A stretch of DNA of 64,000 nucleotides, taken from Apis mellifera. Its lineage: Eukaryota > Arthropoda > Insecta > Hymenoptera > Apidae. The notes under the pieces are model-generated. The model was given only the letters and a program-made list of their open reading frames with translations. It was not told where the DNA came from and did not search any database. Position numbers and translations under genes: made by a program. Location: contig NC_037638.1 in the NCBI RefSeq assembly GCF_003254395.2, positions 3,662,001 through 3,726,000 of the forward strand. Direction: 5' to 3'. How positions within the stretch are numbered: the first letter of the stretch is position 1; each line of letters begins with the position of its first letter. Shown here one piece after another: positions 35,291 to 46,480 of the stretch.

Positions 35291-35884
35291 TTTACATTTT
35301 TAATTTAATTTAATCAAAATACATCATCCTTCGTCTCTCTCCCAACAATTGCTAAAATGCTCAAAGTATATAATCTTCGAAAGCATGGAAAATTAAAAAT
35401 CAATCCCGTATTTAATCGCCACTTAAAAACATCGATATCGATTATCTCCCATTAAAGGAAATATTCCTTCCTTCGTTATTAACCTTCCTCCACCCTAATT
35501 CTTCCGGCATACGAATTCCACGAGCCAATACAACAGTTGGAATCGATCTATTCAACCTATCAGAGATCGGCAATTAGGGAGGCATCCGAAGTCACTTATT
35601 AATCCGGGATAAGCAATCGGGAATCGGTGGAAGGGTCTCGTTCCCCGTTAAACGGGCCTGTTCAATCCTTCCAAGATCTTGAATTATTAATTGTCTCGGG
35701 ATACACGGTGTATACACGGGGAAAGGCGGAGAGCAGCAGCGGCGGTTATCCGCGCGCACCGACGAGAGAATCGTCGAACAGAGAGAGAGAGAGGGAGGGA
35801 AGGAGGGAGGGAGGGAGCGAGAGAGAGAGAGACAGAGGCTCGTAGCACGTGCCGTAGCGGCGCATTACCTTGATTGCAACGGCA
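35291..35884. other. Upstream region of the 35-kb gene; GA-rich run near 35780-35833
   Basis: Possible promoter of the minus-strand gene. Holds a long purine tract of GAGA and GGGA units. An 72-codon plus frame is the repeat read in frame. Confidence 0.45.
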
Positions 35885-36027
35885 GGAAACGCTAATTCAC
35901 TAATGCGTCGCTTCCATACTCGTATACTACCACTTTGCTTTCGTACGGCCGCGAGTATGGCTCGGTTATTGAAGATAGTTTAGGATTTTACACTAACGAT
36001 CCCGCGTTGCGGTCGTTCTGTGTATCT
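35885..36027. repeat. Duplicated conserved-looking element, copy 1
   Basis: The stretch from GGAAACGCTAATTCACTAATG to TCTGTGTATC matches copy 2 about 1.13 kb away. The core, from ATTGAAGATAGTTTAGGATT to TCTGTGTATC, has roughly nine substitutions and a 2-bp gap in about 60 bases. In this copy CCATACTCG and CGAGTATGG (35914-35960) could form a 9-bp stem. It is complex sequence, not a microsatellite, and likely a duplicated regulatory or RNA element. Confidence 0.8.
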
Positions 36028-37015
36028 TCGATCACGGTGTCCTGCTAAGGGGAGGGGAGGGGAGCAGGGTAACGGCTATTTGGGGAATTAATTTCTTGGC
36101 GTAGTCGTTGTTTCCGCAGGGCCGGTTTAGCGGGATTAAAGTGGAGTGGCGAGTGGAGAATTGACGCGTATCAGGGATCGATTAATTCCCAATAAGAAGT
36201 TGTTGTTTTTCGAATCTTTAAGATCTTTAAGATAATTTTAAGGAATATTTTTAAGGAACGACGTTGGTAAACAATATTTAATTCGAAATTTGGCCGTCGA
36301 TTTCCAGTTCTATTCCAATCTCGATCTCGAAATGGATACTGAATTTATTTTTTTTTTATTTCGTAATTTCCCCCTCATATTTTTAATTAAATTCCACTTC
36401 CTTCGCCCGAGAATCTACATATTTCTTTAGTTTGCTCGCCCCCTCCCCTCTCCCCCCCTCGCCCTCTATTTTTTCGAGGATAAAATTCCGCCGCAAAGCC
36501 TTGCTTAATTTGCTAGTTAAGAATATGCTAAACCCTCGCTTTACATGCAAATTTTCTTTTCTAACAAACTTGAATATTCCCCGCGAGTTACACGGTAATG
36601 TATATTAAAATATCTTCGAGGGAGGGAGGATCAAATCGATCAGAAATATCAATTAATCGATCAATATCGAATATTCCATATATATATTCATCGGTGTTAG
36701 AACGCTCAAATGAAAATATGCAAATATCGGGGACGCCTCTCGATAGAAAATCCCGATTGTGAAATAGCAACAAGAATAAGAACAATAAAGATGACAATGA
36801 ACAAGAAAATTTTCAAACGCATTTAATTTAGTAATCGTAGATTAATTAATTGATTGTAAAAATTAGCCAAAGTACACACTCCTCGTTTTTTCTCCACGAG
36901 AAATTATCATTCTTAACCGTTCAACGCCCGTCTTCTTTCTCTTTTTCTAATAAACGAAATGGCGATTATTAGGAAAAAAAAAAAGGGGATCGTCAATCGC
37001 GCGTACCAATTGGCT
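36028..37015. other. Spacer between the duplicated elements
   Basis: Begins with GGGGA repeats (36049-36065), then turns AT-rich with pyrimidine tracts at 36435-36465. No supported gene. Confidence 0.5.
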
Positions 37016-37150
37016 GGAAATGTTAATCCGCTAATGCACGCCCCTACAACCACCACTTTGGCATACTCGCATACTGCAAGTTCCAGCTATTGAGAATAGT
37101 TTAGGATTATGCGCTAACGATTCCCCGCGCTGCGGCCGCTCTGTGTATCA
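37016..37150. repeat. Duplicated conserved-looking element, copy 2
   Basis: Matches copy 1 in the same orientation: GGAAATGTTAATCCGCTAATG, then CACCACTTTG, a CGCATACTGC region, ATTGAGAATAGTTTAGGATT, GCTAACGAT and GCGGCCGCTCTGTGTATC. The CCATACTCG/CGAGTATGG stem of copy 1 is not kept here, so the shared function, if any, is more likely in the core. A short frame (IE-N/D-SLG) is shared but breaks at the 2-bp gap. Confidence 0.8.
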
Positions 37151-40100
37151 TGTCCTACCTACCCGTTTCCTACAGGATTAATTAATCTTCCTCATTTCTA
37201 GTCGCCGCGCTAATGCCACGGCAATAATGCATCGGGACTTAATAAATGGTACGTGGTACAACGGTTTCGTGATTAATACCTGTGCCGTGATTAAAATATT
37301 CGAAAGAAGATATATAATAATTCCTCTCTCTCTATCTTTCTTTTTCTTTTTTCTTTTTCGAAAATGAGAGAATATTTTCCCCTCTTTTTCAATCAAATTA
37401 CATTCTATACAAATTTGTTTGTACTTTACGAATACTATACTATATAATTAATTTAAAAACTACAATATAATTTATTTTCAATAAAATTCGTACACGATTT
37501 TATTTACAATTATAAATATTAGTATAATAATTAACAAACTATTTATTCATGTAATTTTATAATATATAACGAGATGATGGAAGAAGAAAATAACTGTTTT
37601 AATCGGAGAGGATGGAAAATAATTCGATTAATGATTAATCGAAACAACGATATTAAATGGATGAACCTTAGAAATCGGAATAGTTTTCTCTCGTTTATAG
37701 TAGCCGAAAATTGCACCGTTCCGTTATACACGTACGTATAATTGCGCCATCCACGCCTTTATTGAATCGTCTGACAGATAAATCGACCTAACCTTTCCTA
37801 CGCGACTATTAATTCCACCATTTTGGTTAAAACAATCGGCGAATTACCCGTCCGCTGCATGGAAACTGGAACGTCATACAGGTGGTTTCGCGATTTCTAC
37901 GAGGGAAATTAGAGGATCGAATCGACGATTCGGGATTGGAACGAAATGGCCAAGGTGTGATTTGATTTCTGTAAATTCGTTTCGATAAAATTTGTATAAT
38001 ATTACCCAATCATTGTTATTTTTTGAAGAAAAAATATATATATATTTGGAATATTTCTTTTTTTTTTTAACAATATTGGAAAGATTTAAAAAAAGAAAAG
38101 AGAGATAATTAGTGCAATGATTGAGAATATTTAAAATTATTATTTCGGGCAATTTTTCAAGTGATAATTTTTCAAATTATTTTCTAACAAGCGTGTGCTG
38201 AGCGTATCGCATCAATAATAAAGAAGAGCGAAAGAATAAAAGGGGAGGGGGAAAGGAAAATTAATTAATTAATTATGAAAGTTTTCCAAGAGTCAGTTAT
38301 TTGCTATACACCCAGGGGAACGCTATACATCCGAACAAGTTGAGTGTAAAAATGGACAAAAGTTTGAAAATATTAAAGCTCTTCTAAGCAATAAGCGATT
38401 TAAAATAATAATTTCTCTAAAATTCACTTCCCTTCTTCGTCCATTTCATTTCCAATATCTCATTATACCTGAATAAATTATTCGATCGAACGAACACTTA
38501 TCGAAAGATCATAAAACAATTGAAAATAATATTTCTTCAATAGTACATCCCGTTCAATTTCAAAAATTATATTTTTCCAGAATTTCCCCCTTTTATTTCA
38601 CGACGTTGAATCCTTTGTTTACGCGTGGCAAAACGTGGGATCGTGCGAAAGCTTTGGCCGACCCCCGGATCTATATTACCGAGATGATCTTCGCCGCAAA
38701 ATTATTCCACCGAGTCCAGTCAGGTGCACGAAGGTGATTACGTATCTCAGGCACGGTACCCGGCCAATACCTATCCCCTTGTTCCCCGTGCAACGTCGTA
38801 AACACGCGTAAACACACGTGCAACACAGCTGCGCTAATTTTAACGTTCCACGCGGATGGATGGATTCATGGATGATTTTAAAGGGACGATGCTTCCTGAT
38901 CTTTCTTTTCGAACGTGTGTTTTACGATAAAATGTAAAATTAATACACGTGTAAATTTTAAAAATTCTGCAACAAGAAACGAGTCCCTATATTTAAATTT
39001 CAGATAATAATTCTTCGTGACGAATATTAAGAAAGAGAAAAGAAACGAATATTTTAAACTCGTCTCGACACTAAGAGCTCAGAATCTCGAATTTTGAGAT
39101 AAAGAGGAGATGCTTCGAACGAATTCGAACAAGTTCATGGAACATAAATACCGGAATATATTTTAATTGGCCGGGACGGGCGAAACGAAATGCAAATCTG
39201 AGTATTACGTTAACGCGGAATATATATATATATAGGGGACGAGTGTTAAACCGATTTCCATAAATCGAGCGATCGTGTGTCACCACCACGGCCAATTCGT
39301 CGGTTCACCACTTTATTATTATTATTGTCGTGTTCGACCTGTAACCAAGTGGAAAAACTCGTTGTCGTGTCGTGCTGATGATGATACCGACGGGGCCAGG
39401 TACATTATATATATATCCCCTTCTAGCTGCGCCTACCGATGCGTGATTAATCTTCATTCGATTCCGTTCGAATAATTTGTAAACGTGTTATTCGAAAATG
39501 CGGTTGTTTATATTGTTAAAAAAAAAAGAACAGAGAATTATTCATCTTGAATTAAATTATACAGAAAATTTCAACCTTTGACGCATCGTCGAATACGAAT
39601 GACGATCTCTCTCGGTCATCCACTCCCGATTTCTCCAAGACGATTCCTCTCTCTCTCTCTTTCCCGGTTCTGGTTCAATAACGAAGCAAGTTTGAGCGCA
39701 AGCCAGCAGCGCCACGTTTTCACGCTTCAACCCCTCCAATAGATATATGCATAACGGTGAGACCGCAAATGCTTCAATTATGAAACAATGAAATAGTTAG
39801 AGCCCTCCCCTCCCCTCCACGAAGAGAGAGAAGAGGGTTCACGACGCGGTGGTGCGAACCGACGCCAACTTCTCGCGCTAACTTGCTACCGTTGTTTCGT
39901 CGAGTTAACCAGCTAACTTCGTACCAATCCACCCTGCGCCCTCCCTTTTCTCTCACTCCTCTCTCAACTCCACTCCACTTCTCCTCCTCCTCCTCCTCCT
40001 CTCGCGCCACTTGCGTACACGTCATCCGTCAACCGGCGAAATCTTTGCCCCTTGTTTCGGGGTTGCGCAGCCTTCCAGACCCGTGCATCCCCGAGATCCC

Positions 40101-40608
40101 CCGATCCGTGAAAAGGATCTCGAAGATCAGAGTGCAAAGCTTCCCCAGAGAATTCGAAATGGAACTTTGGAATTATTATTTATTTTTCATTAATATTCAA
40201 GAATTTCTTTTTTTTCAAGAATTTCTCCATTCGATATTCTAAAGAGACGAGACACGATTATCCGTCATCGAGGAATGGTCGATAGGGACCCGCTTTCATG
40301 CCGGTATATATACCCGATGTTTTATCTCTGGCGAAGAGTATATATGTGCGAGAGGACAAATCAAGGAAGAGGGAGAAACGCTGTACCGTAATGGCGTCAA
40401 GTGGCGTGGTACCGGTGATAATCTACGAAGCACAATCCGCCCATATAACGGAGATAACGTCCCCCATCCGACGCACGCCCCCTTTTCCACGGCGAATATA
40501 CATCCTTTCACGGATGTTTCGCATAGCTCCCTGCTGGCCAGCAATTAGAAAATTATTTATATACACGATACTCAAATTCGCTCTTTCTTGCCAAAACTTC
40601 CCTATATA
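37151..40608. other. No gene recognised; AT-rich with CpG patches at 38600-38880 and 39560-40160
   Basis: Long AT-rich DNA. The patch at 38600-38880 is complex and contains GATTACGTATC; the patch at 39560-40160 is CpG- and pyrimidine-rich with a (TCC)n run at about 39981-40000. These may be conserved noncoding elements. No frame has start and splice support together. Confidence 0.45.
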
Positions 40609-41844
40609 TTGGGTTGGCAACTAAGTAATTTCGTGGAACTAAATAACTTTATTCTGTAATGTTGTTGCTCATTTCGATCAATGACCTTTCAGGTAGCATC
40701 ATAATCCCACGTTCATAAAACTTCTGGTTTTTATTAGCAAAAAACTGAATCAGGTACGATTCGATATCATCATCGTTATTGAAATTTTTACCATTCGAGG
40801 AGTTTTGTAAAGATCGAAACAAAAAGTAATCGGATGGTGCAAGGTCAGGACTATATGGTGGATGTGGCAAAACATCCCAACCAAGCTCCAATAATTTTTG
40901 CCGAGCGACCAAAGATGCGCGTGGCCTTGCATCGTCATGATGGAATACGACACCTTTTCGATTTGTCAATTCGGGCCGTTTTTCTTCAACTGCATTGTTT
41001 AATTTCGTTAGTTGTTCGATGTAGACAACAGAATTGATCGTTCGGTTGGGTGGTAAGAGTTTAAAATAGACGATTCCTTTGTAATCCCACCAAACTGATA
41101 ACAAAACCTTCTTTCGACGAATACCAGCTTTTGATGTTGTTCGAACTGGTTCACGTGGCCTGCTCCACCATCTTTTCCGCTTGATATTGTTGTAAACAAC
41201 CCATTTTTCATCGCCAGTTATCGGTCGTTTTAAAAATGGATCATTTTCATTACGTTTCTTTAGCAAATCGCAGCTGTTAACGCGTTGCGTTAAATGCTTT
41301 TCTTTCAGTTCGCGAGGAACCCATGTATCGAGTTTTCGAACATAGCCAAGTTGTTTTAAGCGATTTTCAATGCACGTATGCGATACAGGAAGCTTCTCTG
41401 CAATCTCACGAGTTGTACTGTGACGATCCGAATCGATTATTGCTTCGATTAGGTCGTCATCAATTTCAACTGGACGACCAGAGCGTTTTTCGTCTTCGAG
41501 TGAAAAATCACCAGAACGAAATTTGTCAAACCAATTTTGACACTGCCGTTCTTTTAAGGCTTCGTCGCAATAAACAGCACGTAACTTTTTGCGAGCTTGC
41601 AATGCGTTTTTCCCTTTGCGGAAATAAAAAAGCAAAATACGACGATAATGTTCCTTTTGATTTTCCATTTTTCAACGAAAACTACGCAACCGATCAAAAA
41701 ACTTTTTTTACCGATTGACAGCTGAATTGCCAACTATCAAATAACAAAATGTGTTTTACATTTGGACTACGCCAGCAAACCTAAAAATTCAACTGAAGCC
41801 ATCTATGAGTGAAATCCGCAATTACTTAGTTGCTACCAACCCAA
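40609..41844 (-). mobile_element. Mariner transposon copy 2, mellifera type, 1236 bp, damaged ends
   Basis: Flanked by TA on both sides. The 5' end (at 41844) reads TTGGGTTGG then carries three extra bases (TAG) before CAACTAAGTAATTGCGGA. The 3' end (at 40609) keeps TTGGGTTGGCAACTAAGTAA and then jumps to the sequence just after the stop codon: about 35 bases, including the inner part of the inverted repeat, are missing compared with copy 1. The element lies opposite in orientation to copy 1, about 17 kb away. Confidence 0.97.
40649..41668 (-). CDS. Mariner transposase, open frame of 339 codons
   Basis: Cut-and-paste transposase acting on the inverted repeats of its own family and inserting at TA. 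The frame begins MENQKEHYRRILLFYFRKGK after a good ATG context. N-terminal helix-turn-helix at about residues 5-50, a second one at about 84-110 (STTREIAEKLPVSHTCIENR), linker WVPREL at 116-121, and catalytic aspartates D153 (TGDEKWV), D245 (FHHDDARP) and D280 (APSDYFLF), with 34 residues between the last two. The end differs from copy 1: a 10-bp deletion and a 1-bp insertion change the last residues to RSLIEMSNNITE yet restore the same stop codon. WVPREL (usual WVPHEL) and HDDAR (usual HDNAR) occur in both copies. Whether it is active cannot be told. Confidence 0.95.
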   Translation of the reverse strand: MENQKEHYRRILLFYFRKGKNALQARKKLRAVYCDEALKERQCQNWFDKFRSGDFSLEDEKRSGRPVEIDDDLIEAIIDSDRHSTTREIAEKLPVSHTCIENRLKQLGYVRKLDTWVPRELKEKHLTQRVNSCDLLKKRNENDPFLKRPITGDEKWVVYNNIKRKRWWSRPREPVRTTSKAGIRRKKVLLSVWWDYKGIVYFKLLPPNRTINSVVYIEQLTKLNNAVEEKRPELTNRKGVVFHHDDARPRASLVARQKLLELGWDVLPHPPYSPDLAPSDYFLFRSLQNSSNGKNFNNDDDIESYLIQFFANKNQKFYERGIMMLPERSLIEMSNNITE

Positions 41845-42215
41845 TATATATAACAGAGAAGACGATTCGATCTTGTCAGGGTAATTCATTTTTACCATTA
41901 CCTGTACCCGTGCGCCACGTAATTCGTTCGACCCATCTCGGGCCGAGTGATATATTCGGGCGAGGGGGGCCGTCCGAAACCGGACACCGAAGATTCGTCT
42001 TCCCGAAGGTGTCCAATTTTACGGCTAATCTAAGTCGTAAGAGACCGCTCGGTTAACCCATCCTCTCCAACGCGGCTGCTCCTCCTCTTCTCGACCCACT
42101 GCCAACGATACGCTTCCCCTTCGTGCAACGATCAACCGAGCGAGCGAGAAAAAAATTAGCGGAACGAACCTGACGGGAATCGAGTGGAGATTTCTAGGGA
42201 TTTTTTTTTCTCGAG
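41845..42215 (+). promoter_or_regulatory. CpG-rich promoter-like region and candidate noncoding first exon
   Basis: Directly after mariner copy 2 the sequence turns CpG-rich (41900-42180) and ends at TCTCGAG|GTAAGTACG, a consensus donor at 42216, followed by AT-rich DNA like an intron. No ATG with a frame reaches the donor, so this would be a 5' untranslated exon on the plus strand. Its 5' end and partner exon are unknown. Confidence 0.35.
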
Positions 42216-44150
42216 GTAAGTACGTTATATATACGTTGATAAATTTCAGTTAATCTGGAAATATTAATTTGTACGATCTTTGTCAAAAGTACGGTTGATC
42301 TTTTTCAATTTTATTATTAAGCGTCGATCGATTGGATTCCGGAAGACGAATATAGGAAAAGTAAATATATATATATTTTTAATTCGATTATCGTAGCGAA
42401 TGTAAATACGAGATGAATGTTAAGTTACGTCAAAAGCGTTTAATTATTTGCAGGGGAACGTTTGCATTTGTTGGAATTGATCATTTATAAACGATATTAC
42501 GGGCCGATGAATGGTTTATGACGAGATCTTGCGCTAGATCCGTGCAATTAATTTCGGGGCTGTTGGGAATGTGTGTGTTGGACGATGCGTTTGTATTAAC
42601 GGCAAAGGTGTCGTTCTCGCGATAAATTTCGACGTGTGACGAAATATATCTGGAGTAAAAAAGTGTGTACACGGAAATCGAAAATTAAACTACGTTATCC
42701 GTGACAAAAGGTGATCTCGAGAATTGTATTTCATGAACGATTTAATAAAGAATTGATAAATTTAATCGTTTCGCCAAAATTGCGAAATATATTTTTTCTC
42801 GCGTAAATTATCGATAGATGTTCCTATTTTAATTTCAAATTATTATTCATGCATTTTAGGTACATTAAAATACTTAATTATTCCCTATGTATACGTATAA
42901 AGCCATTCCACTACTCGAAATTAATAATTCCATCGTATCGTAAATAATTTCGTAAATCCTAGGATATTTTCGTTGATCGAATCAGCCCCGATTTAATCAA
43001 ATCGTCCATTTCACACATCGGAATTGTACCAACGTTAATCATAGATTACTATAAAAATATTTATTTAGAAAAGAATCGTTAAAATTTTTCTTCCCTCATC
43101 GAAATCATTTCGATTACACAACTCCTTACCAAAATATATATATATACACATTCATATCGATCGTGTTTCCTCACGAGCAATAATTCCTCGCTTCCTTCCA
43201 CATGCTAACATTTCCATCCCGCGCAACCGGGTTCACACGAAATCCCAATAAAGATGCTCGGCCAACCTCGTTCGTTCGGCATTGATATCGCGGCAGGCAA
43301 TTTTCCCCGTGTTGCGAAAGGGGGACAGACAGGAGGAAAGTATAACCGTCCCTTGTTGTATAATTTAACCAACAACCGAGCATGGCCCAATTACAGAAGT
43401 ATGCCTTCCGTTTCGGCCGTGCATTACACGTAGCCAGCCTTGCACAACGGCCACCGCACGCGCATATATATATATATATATATATACACATACACTGGTT
43501 CGACTTTCGTATCGACCACTTTGGCCGGGCAGAGAGTCCGTGAAAAGCGACTCCCATTCATCCAGCTCGCCCACCCTTTTCTCTTCTTCTCCCATCGTAA
43601 TAACCATCGCCGCGTTATCGTGCGTTATCGGAGGGGCAATAATTTTTCCATTCTTCCGGCGTCTCGATTCGAAGGAGGACGACACTCGTACTCCCCCCCC
43701 TCTTTGGATTATAGCTGGCTACCAGAGCTCGAATCTTGAACGGAAAGGGCGAAGATATACGGCCGTACACATACACACGCGCGTTACGTGTCTCCGTCTC
43801 TCTCTCTCTCGAAAATGTAAATTGAAACGATGATCGGACAGTCGAACTCATAACTCTCTTTGGACATCTTCATCGTGTATTCCCGGTGTAATTATGTCAG
43901 TTTCGCCCTTTACGACCGATCGATCCCCCGCGTACGCGTTTGGCAAGCAAGAAGAGATGATTTATTCGAGCTGGCCCTCCCCTCCTCCTTTTCTAATCGT
44001 AATTACCGCTTACACGAACTTCGATGCAAACGCTCGACACCGATAAATCTTCGTAACGAGATCCCCCCCCCCCCCCCTCTCCTTCGAACGGTCAACCCTT
44101 CCTCTATCTCTTTCTCTCTCGCTCTGTCCCTGTATTCGAGTATTTTTGAG
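42216..44150. other. No gene recognised; CpG patches and TA/CT repeats
   Basis: A complex stretch at 43190-43440 and a CpG-rich patch at 43500-44110 stand out from AT-rich DNA. Includes TA runs (about 43465-43487), a CT run (about 43796-43810) and a C run (about 44064-44077). Overlapping frames on both strands make coding unlikely. Confidence 0.45.
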
Positions 44151-44830
44151 AACGCGCTTGAGATAGGAAGAAGGAAATTTTCGAACGTTGATTTTGGAAT
44201 CGATGTTATATTATTTTCGAAAATTTCTTCTCCTCTTATTAGTAAGTAAAATTTAATAATAATTTATTCCATTCTATTTCCTCTTCCTTTTAAGATATAT
44301 ATATATACGTGTAACAAAATATTTTCTATTCGAACGTTAATTTTGGATTTTGGAATCGATGTTATATTATTTTCGAAAATTTCTCATTAAGTAAAATTTA
44401 ACAATCGTAAAGTGATTATTGTCTTCGTAATTTATTCCATTCTATTTCCTCTTCCTTTTAAGATATATATCTACATGTAACAAAATATTTTCTATTCGAA
44501 CGTTGATTTTGAAATTTTGCGAAAATTTCTTCTCCTCTTATTAAGTAAAATTTAACAATCGTAAAGTGATTATTGTCTTCGTAATTTATTTCTATTTCTA
44601 TTTCCTCTTCCTTTTAAGATATACGTGTAACAAAATATTTTCTATTCGAACGTTGATTTTGGATTTTGAAATCTTGCGAAAATTTCTTCTCCTCTTATTA
44701 AGTAAAATTTAACAATCGTAAAGTGATTATTGTCCTCGTAATTTATTCCTATTTCTATTTCCTCTTCCTTTTAAGATATATATATATATATATATATATA
44801 CTTATAACAAAATATTTTCTATTCAAAGTC
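44150..44830. repeat. Tandem array E, unit about 145-170 bp, about 4 copies
   Basis: TTCTATTCGAACGTTGATTTTG (or near variants) recurs near 44170, 44322, 44488, 44640 and, in remnant form, 44818. Units share AAATTTCTTCTCCTCTTATTA, AAGTAAAATTTAACAATCG, CTATTTCCTCTTCCTTTTAAG and a TA run of varying length. Confidence 0.94.
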
Positions 44831-45639
44831 AGGGATGAAATATTAGCGAGCAATGTGAAATGGTAGAATGGAGTTGGTGAAAGGAGAGGTCACCTGTGAC
44901 GTCACCGGCAATTAAAGAAATGACCCATTTAGTAGTAGCCAGTTTATTTTTGACATGGTGCTATATTACGATTATCGATCAGCCAGATATATCAAGAGCC
45001 CTCGTACGAATGGTCGAATCAATACAATCCAGTGGTTCTTTCATTTTATCTTCCACTTCAAATTTGTGGTTCCAACACAAAGGATATTTTTTTCCTTTTT
45101 TTTTCTCGTGAAATAATCGCGTTCATATTTTATCGTGTCAAAGAGAGAGAGAGAGAGAGAAGGAATACCGCCGCCAATAAATACAATGCTGTTTAGTATT
45201 CGACGATATATATAAATGATTATAAATGAAAAAAGGAGCGTTTCATCGTGCGTTCTATTATGTATTATTCATCGTCTGACACTTCTGATATGCAAATTCG
45301 AATTTTCCTCGGGAATTTTCTCCGATACCGGGTGATAAAAAAAAAATTATCATTCCGAATCCGTTTCGATGTTGATTATTTCTCTGAAAAGTTGAAAAAA
45401 TATTTCAGAATTTATCCCCCTCTTTTTTTCTCTCTCTCTCTCTCTTCTTTTCTCCTAGCTTTTATTAAAAAAATTTTTCCAACGTTTCTAATTCTCGTTC
45501 GTACAAGATTGATTGAAATTTAATCAAATTTCTTCTCGCGAATATTTATCCGTGATGCTCAAACAACTCTCATTTGGATTCTCACATCATTATTTAATTT
45601 TGCATTACCCAAGATTCTCCAAACTCGAAACTCCCTTCC
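44831..45639. other. AT-rich spacer, no firm gene
   Basis: An ATG frame of about 64 codons at 44919-45111 (MTHLVVASLFLTWCYITI) has a hydrophobic start but no splice or homology support. GA and CT runs at about 45141-45161 and 45429-45446. Confidence 0.4.
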
Positions 45640-46380
45640 ACGATTAAACGTGCAAAATGAAGGAAACCCTCGAATGGAAACCCTTCGACTCCACAAGCCT
45701 GAATTGGGGAGGATCGAAAGAGAGATTGATCCACCCGGTCTTTGTGACCAAAATTCTCGTTTCACGTTCTGGCCCATAGCGGCACCGATGCATTTGCCAA
45801 ATGTTTCCCTCCCACTCCACAAAGATTGTTGGCGTGGAGCACGAATATCTGGCATTCGGTCGGAAAATTAGTCCCTGGACATGCACAATAAACGATCTTC
45901 CCCCTCCACTCTTCCCGTGTTTCTTCCCAACCTTTCCTTCTCTTTCCATCGGGAGGAGAAGAAGGAAGAAGGTTCTCTCCTCGAGGTTTCCTCTCACGAG
46001 CCGGTAAAACTGTGCGGAAATGGATCCTGGAGGAGAAGAGGATGGTGGACGAGTGTAAGACGAGATGCAGGAAGGGAACACGAAGCAACGAAACGCCGAG
46101 GGAACGTTTCAGAAAACGTTTCTGCTCGATCCTGTCCTACTTGTTGAGAGAACGATTTTCGATGCCCCTCCATTCCATCCTGTGATCTTGTGGCCACTAT
46201 GTACGTTCTTTCTTTGGTTAAATGGACAAATTGGGGATATCAAATTTTTTTTTTTAGGAGAAAGGGAAGAATTTTTGAGGCCTCTGACGATAATATTTAT
46301 TATCAGCATGGTTTCTCCTGATTTGAACAAAGGTAACAGCGACCCTTTCCAACTTCTCTCTGGGTGCACTTTTTTATGAA
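45640..46380. other. ORF-dense island of unusual composition, no recognised gene
   Basis: Several frames on both strands are open at once: 145 and 108 codons on the minus strand (starting with GTG or TTG, not ATG) and 73, 88 and 104 codons on the plus strand. A plus ATG at 45658 opens 40 codons starting MKETLEWKPFDSTSLNWGG. The base composition is less AT-rich and lower in stop codons than its surroundings, which may explain the open frames. It may be an exon-containing or transcribed region, but no splice site fits well. Confidence 0.3.
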
Positions 46381-46480
46381 AATGCGAGGAATTGGAGGGA
46401 AAACCTCTGTTTTAGAATTTTATTTAAATATTTATAATTAATTTTATAGCTTTATAAATTTTTATTTTAATTTTATTTAA

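Noticed and set aside
44896..45111. Plus frame MTHLVVASLFLTWCYITI
   Set aside because: Hydrophobic but ends in a poly-T-encoded Phe run; no splice, homology or promoter evidence.
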